This document shows, in pieces, positions 1 through 7,257 of a stretch of 64,000 nt of DNA. The position numbers and the translations under genes were made by a program. Within the stretch, counting starts at the first letter, position 1. Each line of letters starts with the position of its first letter. Source of the stretch: Granulosicoccus sp036478595 (GTDB lineage: Bacteria; Pseudomonadota; Gammaproteobacteria; Granulosicoccales; Granulosicoccaceae); NCBI GenBank assembly GCA_036478595.1, contig JAZGEF010000018.1, positions 1 through 64,000 of the forward strand, written 5' to 3'. Under the pieces are notes generated by a model. That model searched no databases, was not told the DNA's origin, and was given only the letters and a program-made list of their open reading frames with translations.

Positions 1-310
1 AACAGTGGCTTTAAAGCCGGGCTTGTGCAATCTTCTTTTCCTTCTCATCGTAACTAACTCCAGAGTAATGGAGAAAGGCACTCAAGTCATCCCTGAGCTG
101 TCCAATGATTGGGGTCCACTGCTGTTAAACGCCATCATGAATTGCTTGGTTGACATACGTTATCGTACATTTTCGTGCGCTACTATTACTGCGCCTGATT
201 TGCCAAAATTCTCGTTACCACCCGTGTGGTCAAAGTGCCAGTGTGTATCAATGATATAGGGAACTGGCTTATCAGGTAGCTCACCGAGTGCAGTCGTGAT
301 TTTTTGCTTA
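1..310 (-). pseudogene. Decayed metallo-beta-lactamase-fold hydrolase fragment
   Basis: Reading the minus strand down from about position 310 gives a clear MBL-fold segment. It contains PVPYIIDTHWHFDHTGGN, the HxHxDH zinc motif plus the usual GGN, followed by FGKSGAVIVAHENVR. Then comes an in-frame TAA (about position 155), the expected continuation RMSTKQFMMAFNS, and a TGA further on (about 95). The N-terminal third is missing, because the frame runs straight into the 3' end of the MATE gene. The C-terminal part is no longer recognisable before the window edge. Two stops and a missing start make this a pseudogene. It probably descends from a secreted or periplasmic MBL hydrolase. The metal-binding motif is still intact, so decay may be recent. 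Confidence 0.75.
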
Positions 311-1651
311 AGTGACTGTCCAAACCGTTTTTGGGAAGGTGTTTAGTACTTTTCGGGTATACCAATTGGCGACAAAGGCGCTTATTACCACGACGGATAC
401 AATGGTATAAAAAATAGTAATCATAGGGTAACCAAGCTCTACTATTAACAGGTAGTTGATGCTCGCTGGGATGATGAACTGCCGTGCTATACCGAGCACC
501 ATAGGGAACAATGGTCGTTTAATTGACTGCAGGAGCGCAACACTTATAAATAACACCACATAAGCGTAAAATGCGATTGCGTCTATTCTAAGATAAGACG
601 CTCCGGTGAGTTTTATGACGTCACTTTGTGTGAAAATGCCCATCATAGTGGGTGATAGAAATACCATGGCCGGAATAGAAACTGCAGCCATGGCTAGGCC
701 AATTGTTAGTCCTTTACTGTAAGTTTCTCTTACCCTGTCAAAGTGTCCTGCACCATAGTTTTGGCCAGCAATGGCCATGACTGCCGCGTTTAATCCCAAG
801 GCTGGTAACAATAGAACTTGTTCGATCCTTAAGCCGACGGCGTAGCCTGCAATGTGATCACTACCAAATCTGCCAATGTAGGCCACCGATATAAAACCAC
901 CAAGAATGACCGTGAGCATATTTAAGCTGGCAGGTAATACTTGTTGGAGCAACGCCAGCCACTTAGAAAAGTTAAATGAAGGCTTCACCCAGCGCCCGGT
1001 TTTTAATGCCAGTATTCGAAAAAGGTATACGGCAGATGCGATTTTAATCACTACGGTTGACAGAGCAAGCCCTCTAACCCCGAAATCCAATACGAAGGTA
1101 AATAGAGGATTAAGTAAAAAATTAGCAAAAAACCCCACCATCAATACGTTACGATTTGAGGTGGTATCACCCATTGCCATTAAGGCACCGGCTGCCATAA
1201 ATGAGAGTATGAACGCGGCACTACCCGCCAATGTTACCTCAAGATACTGATTGGCCAGTGGCGCTATGTGGGGTTCTGCACCCAGAAATAGCACTAGCTC
1301 GTTTGCTAGTAACCAGCCCAGCATCATGGCTATACCGCTGAATAAAATGCTCAGGCCAAATGCCTCATCAACCCATCCTCCAACACCGGCATCGTTACCT
1401 GCGCCTATCTCTGGTGCTATGACAGCGGATGTGCCAGACTGCATGCCAATACCGATAGCCAACAAAATAAAAAACACGCTACCTGCTATGGATACACCTG
1501 CAAGTGAGTCATCGGAAAGTAGGCCCGCAAACCAAAAATCAGTCAGGTTGTAGAGCGTATTGAACACCATGCCCATCGCGGCAGGGATGGAAAGCCTAAT
1601 CAGGTGTTGATAGACCGAGCCTGTGGTTAAAGTGCTGGAGCTGCTGGCCAT
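308..1651 (-). CDS. MATE family multidrug efflux transporter
   Basis: Integral inner-membrane antiporter of 447 residues, the normal MATE length. The protein is two repeated bundles of about six hydrophobic helices. The N-terminal region VYQHLIRLSIPAAMGMVFNT and the following YNLTDFWFAGLL match the family's first-helix signature. Internal segments such as GALMAMGDTTSNRN fit the second half of the first bundle. MATE proteins export organic cations or drugs using a Na+ or H+ gradient; the substrate cannot be read from the sequence. It lies downstream of the malonyl-CoA synthetase gene on the same strand, about 110 bp away, so co-transcription is possible but not shown. Start ATG at 1651 gives a short hydrophilic tail before helix 1. 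Confidence 0.9.
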   Translation of the reverse strand: MASSSSTLTTGSVYQHLIRLSIPAAMGMVFNTLYNLTDFWFAGLLSDDSLAGVSIAGSVFFILLAIGIGMQSGTSAVIAPEIGAGNDAGVGGWVDEAFGLSILFSGIAMMLGWLLANELVLFLGAEPHIAPLANQYLEVTLAGSAAFILSFMAAGALMAMGDTTSNRNVLMVGFFANFLLNPLFTFVLDFGVRGLALSTVVIKIASAVYLFRILALKTGRWVKPSFNFSKWLALLQQVLPASLNMLTVILGGFISVAYIGRFGSDHIAGYAVGLRIEQVLLLPALGLNAAVMAIAGQNYGAGHFDRVRETYSKGLTIGLAMAAVSIPAMVFLSPTMMGIFTQSDVIKLTGASYLRIDAIAFYAYVVLFISVALLQSIKRPLFPMVLGIARQFIIPASINYLLIVELGYPMITIFYTIVSVVVISAFVANWYTRKVLNTFPKTVWTVT

Positions 1652-1760
1652 TCTAGAATTGACATTATTATTTGCTGGCCAGAGGTTAACAGTTATCGTA
1701 AGCCTGGGCGCGCAGAATTCCTTCTACGCGGCTCAACAGTTAGTCGGGCGGTTTATATGG

Positions 1761-3272
1761 TTATGTAAACATCGATTTATACAAATCACGAAGTTTGTTT
1801 TTTTGTACCTTTCCCATGGCGTTTCTAGGTAGCTCGTCCATAACGATAAGCTTTTGTGGATGTTTGAAGCGCGCTAACGATTGTTTAACTGCGTCCATGA
1901 TGTGGTCAAGCTTGGGCGTTTGCCCAGGCTTTGCAATGATCACTCCGATAGCTGATTCGCCAAAATCTGGATGCGGTACTCCTATTACGGCACTTTCAAG
2001 AACACCCGCTTGTTCATCCAGTACGAGTTCGATCTCTTTCGGATAGATGTTGTAACCGCCGGAAATGATCAGATCTTTGTCGCGCCCGACGATGTGGATG
2101 TAACCATCGTTATCAATCTTGCCTAAATCCCCGGTGATAAAGAATCCGTTTTCTCGTAATTCAGCCGCCGTCTTTTCAGGCATCTGCCAATAACCACTAA
2201 ATACATTTGGACCGCGTACTTCGATAACGCCTGTTTCGCCTGCTGGCATTGGTTCGCCGGTTTTGGCATCCGTAATTTTTACATCAACACCGGGCAGTGG
2301 AAAGCCTACGGTACCTGCTCGTCGTTCACCATCATAGGGGTTGGACGTATTCATGTTCGTTTCTGTCATTCCGTATCGTTCAAGGATGCGGTGACCCGTT
2401 CGTTCTTCAAATTGGATATGCGTTTCTGCTAATAGCGGCGCGCTACCCGAGATAAATAAACGCATGTGTACAGCCAGTTTGGTAGTGAAACGATCATCGG
2501 CCAGAAGTCGCGTGTAGAACGTGGGTACGCCCATCATGGTAGTGGCCTGGGGTAATGCGCGAATGAATTCATCTAAATCAAACTTGGCCATGAAGATCAC
2601 GCTGCAGCCTGCCAGTAATGCTACGTTCGTTGCTACAAACAAGCCGTGAGTATGAAAGATCGGTAAGGCATGTGCCAATACATCGTTATGGGTGAACCGC
2701 CATTCATCAACTAGTACTTTAGCGTTAGATAATAAATTGCCCTGAGTAAGCATGGCTCCTTTAGATCGACCAGTTGTGCCAGATGTATATAACAATGCAG
2801 CCAAGTCATTTGCGCTTCTCTCAGTTGTTTCAAAAATTGACGACTGAACATTTGCTTTATCGATTAGGCTTCCGGTGCCGTCAGCATTCAGAGTCTCTAG
2901 TACAACATCAAGCTTTGACGCCAATGCGGATAAACTTGTTTGACTAGCGCCATCACAAATTAGTAAAGCTGCATCGCTGTCCTCTACAAAGTAAGACAGC
3001 TCATCTACTGTATAGGCATTGTTGAGCGGCAGAAATACTAATCCTGCTTGTACACATGCTGCATATAAAGCTAACGCTTCTGGTGATTTTACTACTTGTG
3101 CTGCTACGCGATCACCCGGAGCTACGCCGAGTTGAGTTATGGTGTTGGCTATGCGGGCCGCTAACGCGATAAAATCCTGATGAGTAACGACCCTGTTGTT
3201 GGATAAATGCAGAAATGGTGTCAATTTTCCTGTGTGTTTGCCGATGAGGGCATCGTAAAGCGGGTTAGGCAT
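1761..3272 (-). CDS. matB: Malonyl-CoA synthetase (malonate-CoA ligase), AMP-forming
   Basis: Cytoplasmic ANL-superfamily adenylating enzyme, 503 residues. It activates malonate (or methylmalonate) with ATP and CoA. The P-loop-like A3 motif LLYTSGTTGRSKGAML lies near residue 160, the A5 segment ERYGMTETNMNTSNPYDGER near 295, the FITGDLGKID motif near 375, and the C-terminal catalytic lysine region RNAMGKVQKNKL near 490. The ETNMNTSNPYDG segment and the N-terminal region LPLNNAYTVDEL are characteristic of MatB rather than acetyl- or long-chain acyl-CoA synthetases, which is the basis for the symbol. A MarR-type regulator lies just upstream on the same strand, so the pair is probably one transcription unit. 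No malonyl-CoA decarboxylase is visible nearby. An arylmalonate or short dicarboxylate specificity is the main alternative. Confidence 0.85.
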   Translation of the reverse strand: MPNPLYDALIGKHTGKLTPFLHLSNNRVVTHQDFIALAARIANTITQLGVAPGDRVAAQVVKSPEALALYAACVQAGLVFLPLNNAYTVDELSYFVEDSDAALLICDGASQTSLSALASKLDVVLETLNADGTGSLIDKANVQSSIFETTERSANDLAALLYTSGTTGRSKGAMLTQGNLLSNAKVLVDEWRFTHNDVLAHALPIFHTHGLFVATNVALLAGCSVIFMAKFDLDEFIRALPQATTMMGVPTFYTRLLADDRFTTKLAVHMRLFISGSAPLLAETHIQFEERTGHRILERYGMTETNMNTSNPYDGERRAGTVGFPLPGVDVKITDAKTGEPMPAGETGVIEVRGPNVFSGYWQMPEKTAAELRENGFFITGDLGKIDNDGYIHIVGRDKDLIISGGYNIYPKEIELVLDEQAGVLESAVIGVPHPDFGESAIGVIIAKPGQTPKLDHIMDAVKQSLARFKHPQKLIVMDELPRNAMGKVQKNKLRDLYKSMFT

Positions 3273-3311
3273 AACTATGGATTATTTGGGTTAGGATCGA
3301 ACGATAGTAGC

Positions 3312-3725
3312 TTATGAGCGCATTTGATTTAGTACTTCCAACGCTTTGCTCGCGCCAGAAGAGGGCAGGTTCAGTAGTTCTATTTCATCCAATACTATTT
3401 TATTTGCATCATGCAGTAATTCATTGCCGGTGGCTGTAAGCGTTGCTAGGCTGCGCCTGGCATCTCGTTCGCTTTTTTCAGTGATTACAAATCCTATTTT
3501 CTCTAGTGGTTTAAGGGCACGTGTAATTGCAGACGGTGTTAAGCCAACTGCATCGGCTAAATCAACTCGGGTGGCTGAACCCTTATATTTATCTTGCAGC
3601 TCGTTAAGCAAATAGTACTCGGTAAAGCTGACACCCTTAGTGCAAGAGAGGGCTCGATCGAGCTTACGTTCTATACGAGAAGCCGTTTTTAGTAAGGCGA
3701 AGACAAATTCGTTATTTGATTTCAT
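3312..3725 (-). CDS. MarR family transcriptional regulator
   Basis: 137-residue winged-helix DNA-binding protein. The middle carries the MarR core: RVDLADAVGLTPSAITRALK (helix-turn-helix), then LEKIGFVITEKSERDARRS and LATLTATG, the wing with its DxR signature. N- and C-terminal helices would form the dimer interface. It sits immediately upstream of matB in the same direction. A perfect inverted repeat at 3732-3763 begins 7 bp upstream of the start codon. The simplest model is an autorepressor that also controls matB and is released by a small acid or its CoA ester. The effector is unknown. Confidence 0.88.
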   Translation of the reverse strand: MKSNNEFVFALLKTASRIERKLDRALSCTKGVSFTEYYLLNELQDKYKGSATRVDLADAVGLTPSAITRALKPLEKIGFVITEKSERDARRSLATLTATGNELLHDANKIVLDEIELLNLPSSGASKALEVLNQMRS

Positions 3726-3731
3726 TATAGA

Positions 3732-3763
3732 TGCATAATACCTGATTAGTCAGGTATTATGCA
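3732..3763. promoter_or_regulatory. Perfect 32-bp palindrome, probable MarR operator
   Basis: The arms TGCATAATACCTGA and TCAGGTATTATGCA are exact reverse complements, separated by TTAG. The element begins 7 bp upstream of the MarR start codon, the typical place for an autoregulatory MarR operator. TATTAT and TAATAC stretches inside the arms could overlap a -10 element, so binding would block RNA polymerase. No T-run follows on either side, which argues against a terminator. Confidence 0.7.
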
Positions 3764-4074
3764 CATAAACCGTGAGCAAGGCAACCTCTGTTGACATGCC
3801 TCTGCATAAGATGGTTGCAGTAATAGTGCTTGCTCACCGAGCATAGATATTCTGCATGGTGACGGTTATGTCGTCTGGAGCACCTTCTATACCTGCTGCT
3901 AATTCCAACAATCGAACCAAGGGCAATGCCACGGTAGCAGTAAGGCTGGAGTCAGTGCAGCAACGCAGAAGATACTGCTGTTATTTTCAAAAGACGTCAG
4001 TTCAAGTTTGCAGTCGCGCTATTGAAGTTACGAATCTGTTTTTATTGTTCGTGAATTTATTATTCACTAATTTA
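3764..4074. other. Intergenic stretch with an unrecognised minus-strand reading frame
   Basis: No convincing intact gene lies here. On the minus strand an open stretch from about 3980 to the TGA at 3834 reads like a protein C-terminus (LPLVRLLELAAGIEG, then APDDITVTMQNIYAR). It is preceded by stop codons and has no good start or ribosome site, so it may be the tail of a lost gene. I do not recognise the family. The part next to 4074 is AT-rich with repeated TTATTATTC/TTTATTATTC units and probably forms the 3' end of the radical SAM transcript. A 107-codon plus-strand frame across this interval has unlikely composition and overlaps the neighbouring gene. Confidence 0.35.
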
Positions 4075-5586
4075 TTATTCGGTAATATGTCGTCGTTGAC
4101 GTTGGGCCGGAGATGTTTGAGCGACTCCACCATCTGCCGTCGATACTATCTGCCGAGCAAACATCGGCAAACCTTTTAGCTTATTGAGCTTGAAATCAGC
4201 TAGCAAGGCAGTTTCTACATCTGAGGTTTTCCACTGTTTATGGCTTGTCATGAATTCATGTAATAGTTCAAACAATTTGCTCAGTGCAAAACGATGTGTT
4301 TGAGTGGTTGTTTGAAACAACCAGTCGCTCAATGCCATAAAATGTTCAAATGGGCCAGCGTTTAGCAACAAGGGCAAGGTATTTGTGAAACGCCCAGAAT
4401 TACCAATAAGATCCCAATAACGTGCAAAGCGAACCATGCGCTGCACCGTGTCAAAGTTTGCATCTTTGTGCGCAAGAATTCGGTACGGTGGTGTAGGTTG
4501 ATAGCGCATATCAAAAGCTTGTGTATGTCGTGCTATTGGAGTGCCGCGTAAGCGTTTGAGTATGCCTACTTGAATTTCTTGTGGCCCCAATGAATAGAGT
4601 AGATCGAAGCCTTCTCCAAAGCTCTCAAGCGTTTCACCTGGCAACCCAAAGATCAGATCAGCATGAATATGTGCTGTTGTGTTACTACGAACCCAGCGCA
4701 GGTTGTGGCAGGTTTTTTCATGTTGTTGTTTACGGCTGATGAGTTTCTGCACATCCGGGTTGAATGACTGAATACCAATCTCAAATTGCAGTGAATTGGC
4801 AGGAAATTTTGGTAGTAACTCCAGTAGTACCTCAGGCAGTCGATCAGGTATTAACTCAAAGTGTAAAAACATTCCTTTATCGATATGTTGCAAAAAGAAC
4901 TCAAGTATCTGTTTGCTGGTATCGGCTTTTAAGTTAAATGTGCGATCGACAAATTTGAATTGTTTGGCGCCGCGATCGATCAGATCCTGCATGTGTGTTA
5001 AAAAAACCGATAAATCGAATGCAACTGCTGTCTTGTCTAATGATGATAAGCAGAACTCGCATTTGAAGGGACAACCGCGTGAAGCTTCCACATAGAGAAC
5101 CCGGTTAGCAACATCGTCTTCACTATAAAATGGATAGGGTGATGCCAAGGTGTCCAATGAGGCTGGTAAAGAGGATACCTGTTTGCTAGGTGTCTTATTG
5201 TCGAGCAGTTCTTGGCAAAGTTCAGCAAATGACGTGTCAGCGGCCCCTGTCACGATGTAATCAGCCAATGCGCTTATAGCCTGATCGTTAGTTTCGTAGC
5301 TGACCTCAGGGCCACCGATAATAACCAGAATATCTGGCCGGATTACCTTGATAAGTCGAATGACATCGGTGGTCTGAGTCGTATTCCAGATATAAATGCC
5401 AAAGCCGATAATCGCTAGATCAGGTGAGAGTAGCTGTTCTACGATATCTTCAGGGCGTTGCACCACCGTGAATTCAAGCAACTTGGTTTGACTCTGCAAG
5501 CTGCCCATATTGGCATAGAGATACCGTAAACCCAGTGATGCGTGGATATATTTGGCGTTTAGGGTGCTGAGGGTGATTGTGCTCAT
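4075..5586 (-). CDS. B12-binding domain radical SAM protein (DUF4080 type)
   Basis: 503 residues from the ATG at 5586, which begins MSTITLSTLNAKYIHASLGL, the conserved N-terminus of this family. A longer in-frame start at 5625 would add an uncharacteristic 13 residues. Residues 1-150 form a cobalamin-binding Rossmann-like domain, with LAIIGFGIYIWN and VIIGGPEVSYE as core strands. The radical SAM CxxxCxxC motif follows, within YVEASRGCPFKCEFCLSS, near residue 170. Next come TIM-barrel strands (HFELIPDRLPEVLLEL, LIFGLPGETLESFGEG) and a C-terminal helical domain of unknown function. Family members are cytoplasmic [4Fe-4S]/SAM enzymes whose reaction is undefined. The gene stands alone on its strand, diverging from aprM. 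Confidence 0.85.
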   Translation of the reverse strand: MSTITLSTLNAKYIHASLGLRYLYANMGSLQSQTKLLEFTVVQRPEDIVEQLLSPDLAIIGFGIYIWNTTQTTDVIRLIKVIRPDILVIIGGPEVSYETNDQAISALADYIVTGAADTSFAELCQELLDNKTPSKQVSSLPASLDTLASPYPFYSEDDVANRVLYVEASRGCPFKCEFCLSSLDKTAVAFDLSVFLTHMQDLIDRGAKQFKFVDRTFNLKADTSKQILEFFLQHIDKGMFLHFELIPDRLPEVLLELLPKFPANSLQFEIGIQSFNPDVQKLISRKQQHEKTCHNLRWVRSNTTAHIHADLIFGLPGETLESFGEGFDLLYSLGPQEIQVGILKRLRGTPIARHTQAFDMRYQPTPPYRILAHKDANFDTVQRMVRFARYWDLIGNSGRFTNTLPLLLNAGPFEHFMALSDWLFQTTTQTHRFALSKLFELLHEFMTSHKQWKTSDVETALLADFKLNKLKGLPMFARQIVSTADGGVAQTSPAQRQRRHITE

Positions 5587-5888
5587 GATCGGCAAACCAT
5601 ACCTCACCCAGCGCGTTTGATGCATTTTCTGCCATAAATCAGTTTTATGGGCATTAATAAAACTTGGGGGCGTATAAAACCTATTAGTTTGTACTGTCAG
5701 TGCTAGCGCTTTACTATGCGTCAGCTATTCTTATCTATCATTTTGGGTAGTAACAAATCAGTTTTGGCCACAGCCTCTCAAATGGGCTAAAAGCCTTATG
5801 GAGCCTTGCTCTCAGGGGTGGCTTCCAAACCAAGATTTATACAGAATCACTCGAACCGCTGTCAGCACCTCCGGAGGAATACAGCTTA
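5587..5888. promoter_or_regulatory. Divergent control region between the radical SAM gene and aprMBA
   Basis: About 300 bp with no open gene. The part next to the radical SAM start is AT-rich (repeated TTTTATGGG, TTAATAAAACTTGG and TATAAAACC stretches) and could hold promoters for either direction. Near the aprM end is the ribosome-binding sequence GGAGGA (within CCTCCGGAGGAAT) at about 5872-5877. I cannot place -35/-10 boxes with confidence. Confidence 0.4.
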
Positions 5889-6743
5889 ATGCTTACTAAT
5901 AATCCTTTTGCCGAAGTTTCGGCTGCCATATCGCCGTCGGTGATGCAGGGCTATGTCGTCCTCATGATCCTGTTGGTCATCGGTGGAACCGTTTTGGACA
6001 TGATGCATAAGCAGAGTGCAAAATACTTTTTCGCTAATTCGAAAAAGGCTCAGGCTAATGCCAAGACTAAAGTAGGCACTGGCAAAAAGGCTGGCCTGGC
6101 GGTTAAGACAGTCGCTAATGAAGTACTGACTTCATCTGAATTCTGCAACTCAAAGCGTCGTTTGTCTCACTTAATGACAATGTATGGCTTTATCTTCTTT
6201 GTTGTTACTACCGCGCTACTCATTTTTAAGTACACGGGTTCTGACACAACAGCGCCGGGCATCATTCCTTTTCTTTGGCATCTTGGTGCTTTGTCGCTCT
6301 GTGTTGGCGGTTATTGGTTTTGGTTTGCTATCCGTGTTGACGTGGCCTCTGAAGGTGTTAAGTGGCACCAGTTTAATGGCCGTGGCGACATGTTTATTTT
6401 GGGCTTGCTGTTTACCGCAACGTTTGCTTTATTGTGGTCAATTACACAAGCGATGGGCCTCGGCGGCTTCAAATGGCTGATGTTCGCTTTGTTCATTCTT
6501 AGCGCGACTATGTTGTTCGGCTCGGTTTATTGGTCCAAGTTTGCGCATATGTTTTTCAAGCCCGCTGCAGCGTTTCAAAAGAAAGTCGCGCAAGCCGATG
6601 GCTCCAACGAAAACTTACCCGCTGAATTCGATCTAACCGATCCAGAGCTACAAGCTAAGTTTCCTGATATTCCCACGTACATGGGTGAGAAGCCTGTGAA
6701 CATGGGCCTTGGTATCAAGCGTGAAGCGCCTCGCCACTACTAA
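5889..6743 (+). CDS. aprM: APS reductase-associated membrane protein AprM
   Basis: 284-residue inner-membrane protein. Hydrophobic segments lie at about residues 18-38, 98-118, 128-150, 168-188 and 194-214. A hydrophilic N-proximal loop (SNSKKAQANAKTKVGT area) and a soluble C-terminal tail of about 65 residues complete it. In sulfur oxidisers that lack the QmoABC complex, AprM precedes aprBA and is proposed to anchor APS reductase and pass its electrons to the quinone or respiratory chain. Its position 30 bp upstream of aprB in the same direction supports that identification. Recognition rests mainly on topology, sequence features such as the SEFCNSKRRLSHLMTMYG segment, and gene order. It acts in the direction sulfite + AMP to APS during sulfur oxidation. 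Confidence 0.85.
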   Translation: MLTNNPFAEVSAAISPSVMQGYVVLMILLVIGGTVLDMMHKQSAKYFFANSKKAQANAKTKVGTGKKAGLAVKTVANEVLTSSEFCNSKRRLSHLMTMYGFIFFVVTTALLIFKYTGSDTTAPGIIPFLWHLGALSLCVGGYWFWFAIRVDVASEGVKWHQFNGRGDMFILGLLFTATFALLWSITQAMGLGGFKWLMFALFILSATMLFGSVYWSKFAHMFFKPAAAFQKKVAQADGSNENLPAEFDLTDPELQAKFPDIPTYMGEKPVNMGLGIKREAPRHY

Positions 6744-6773
6744 TTTGACTGTCGCAAGTCTGGAGAATAAATA

Positions 6774-7256
6774 ATGCCAACTTTTGTATATATGACTCGT
6801 TGTGACGGCTGTGGCCATTGTGTCGATATCTGCCCCTCAGACATCATGCATATTGATACGACTACTCGTCGCGCCTATAATATTGAGCCGAACATGTGCT
6901 GGGAGTGTTACTCCTGCGTTAAGGCTTGCCCACACCAAGCGATAGACGTTCGTGGTTATGCTGACTTTGCACCGCTTGGTCACTCTGTGCGTGTAAAGCG
7001 TGATGAAGAGAAGGGTGTTATCGCCTGGCGCATCAAGTTTCGTAATGGCAAGAAAGACATGGATCTACTTGCTCCAATCACTACCAAACCTTGGGGCAGT
7101 GGTACTCATGTCCTGAGTGAAGAAGATGCACCCACTGCTGAGCAACGTGATAGCCAAAACCTATTTAACGAACCTAAGTACATTCGTTTCGATGATGGTG
7201 AGATCCACACTCTTAAATCCAACGGCCTTGTGATGAAAGAAGGGGTAGAGCACTAA
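6774..7256 (+). CDS. aprB: Adenylylsulfate reductase subunit beta
   Basis: 160-residue iron-sulfur subunit, the usual AprB size. Two ferredoxin-type cysteine clusters lie in the first 60 residues: RCDGCGHCVDICPSDIM and MCWECYSCVKACPHQAID. They ligate two [4Fe-4S] centres that carry electrons between the AprA flavin and the membrane partner. The rest is the AprB-specific tail that wraps around AprA (KKDMDLLAPITTKPWGS region). aprA begins 1 bp after the stop codon, so the subunits are translated together. The protein is cytoplasmic and has no signal peptide. Confidence 0.96.
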   Translation: MPTFVYMTRCDGCGHCVDICPSDIMHIDTTTRRAYNIEPNMCWECYSCVKACPHQAIDVRGYADFAPLGHSVRVKRDEEKGVIAWRIKFRNGKKDMDLLAPITTKPWGSGTHVLSEEDAPTAEQRDSQNLFNEPKYIRFDDGEIHTLKSNGLVMKEGVEH

Positions 7257-7257
7257 A

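Noticed and set aside
906..1553. Plus-strand frames of 100-114 codons opposite the MATE gene
   Set aside because: They mirror the membrane-protein codons on the other strand and have no family features or ribosome sites.
3856..4179. 107-codon plus-strand frame
   Set aside because: It overlaps the 3' end of the radical SAM gene, has low-complexity FVNLLFTNLLFG sequence from an AT-rich repeat, and lacks a ribosome site.
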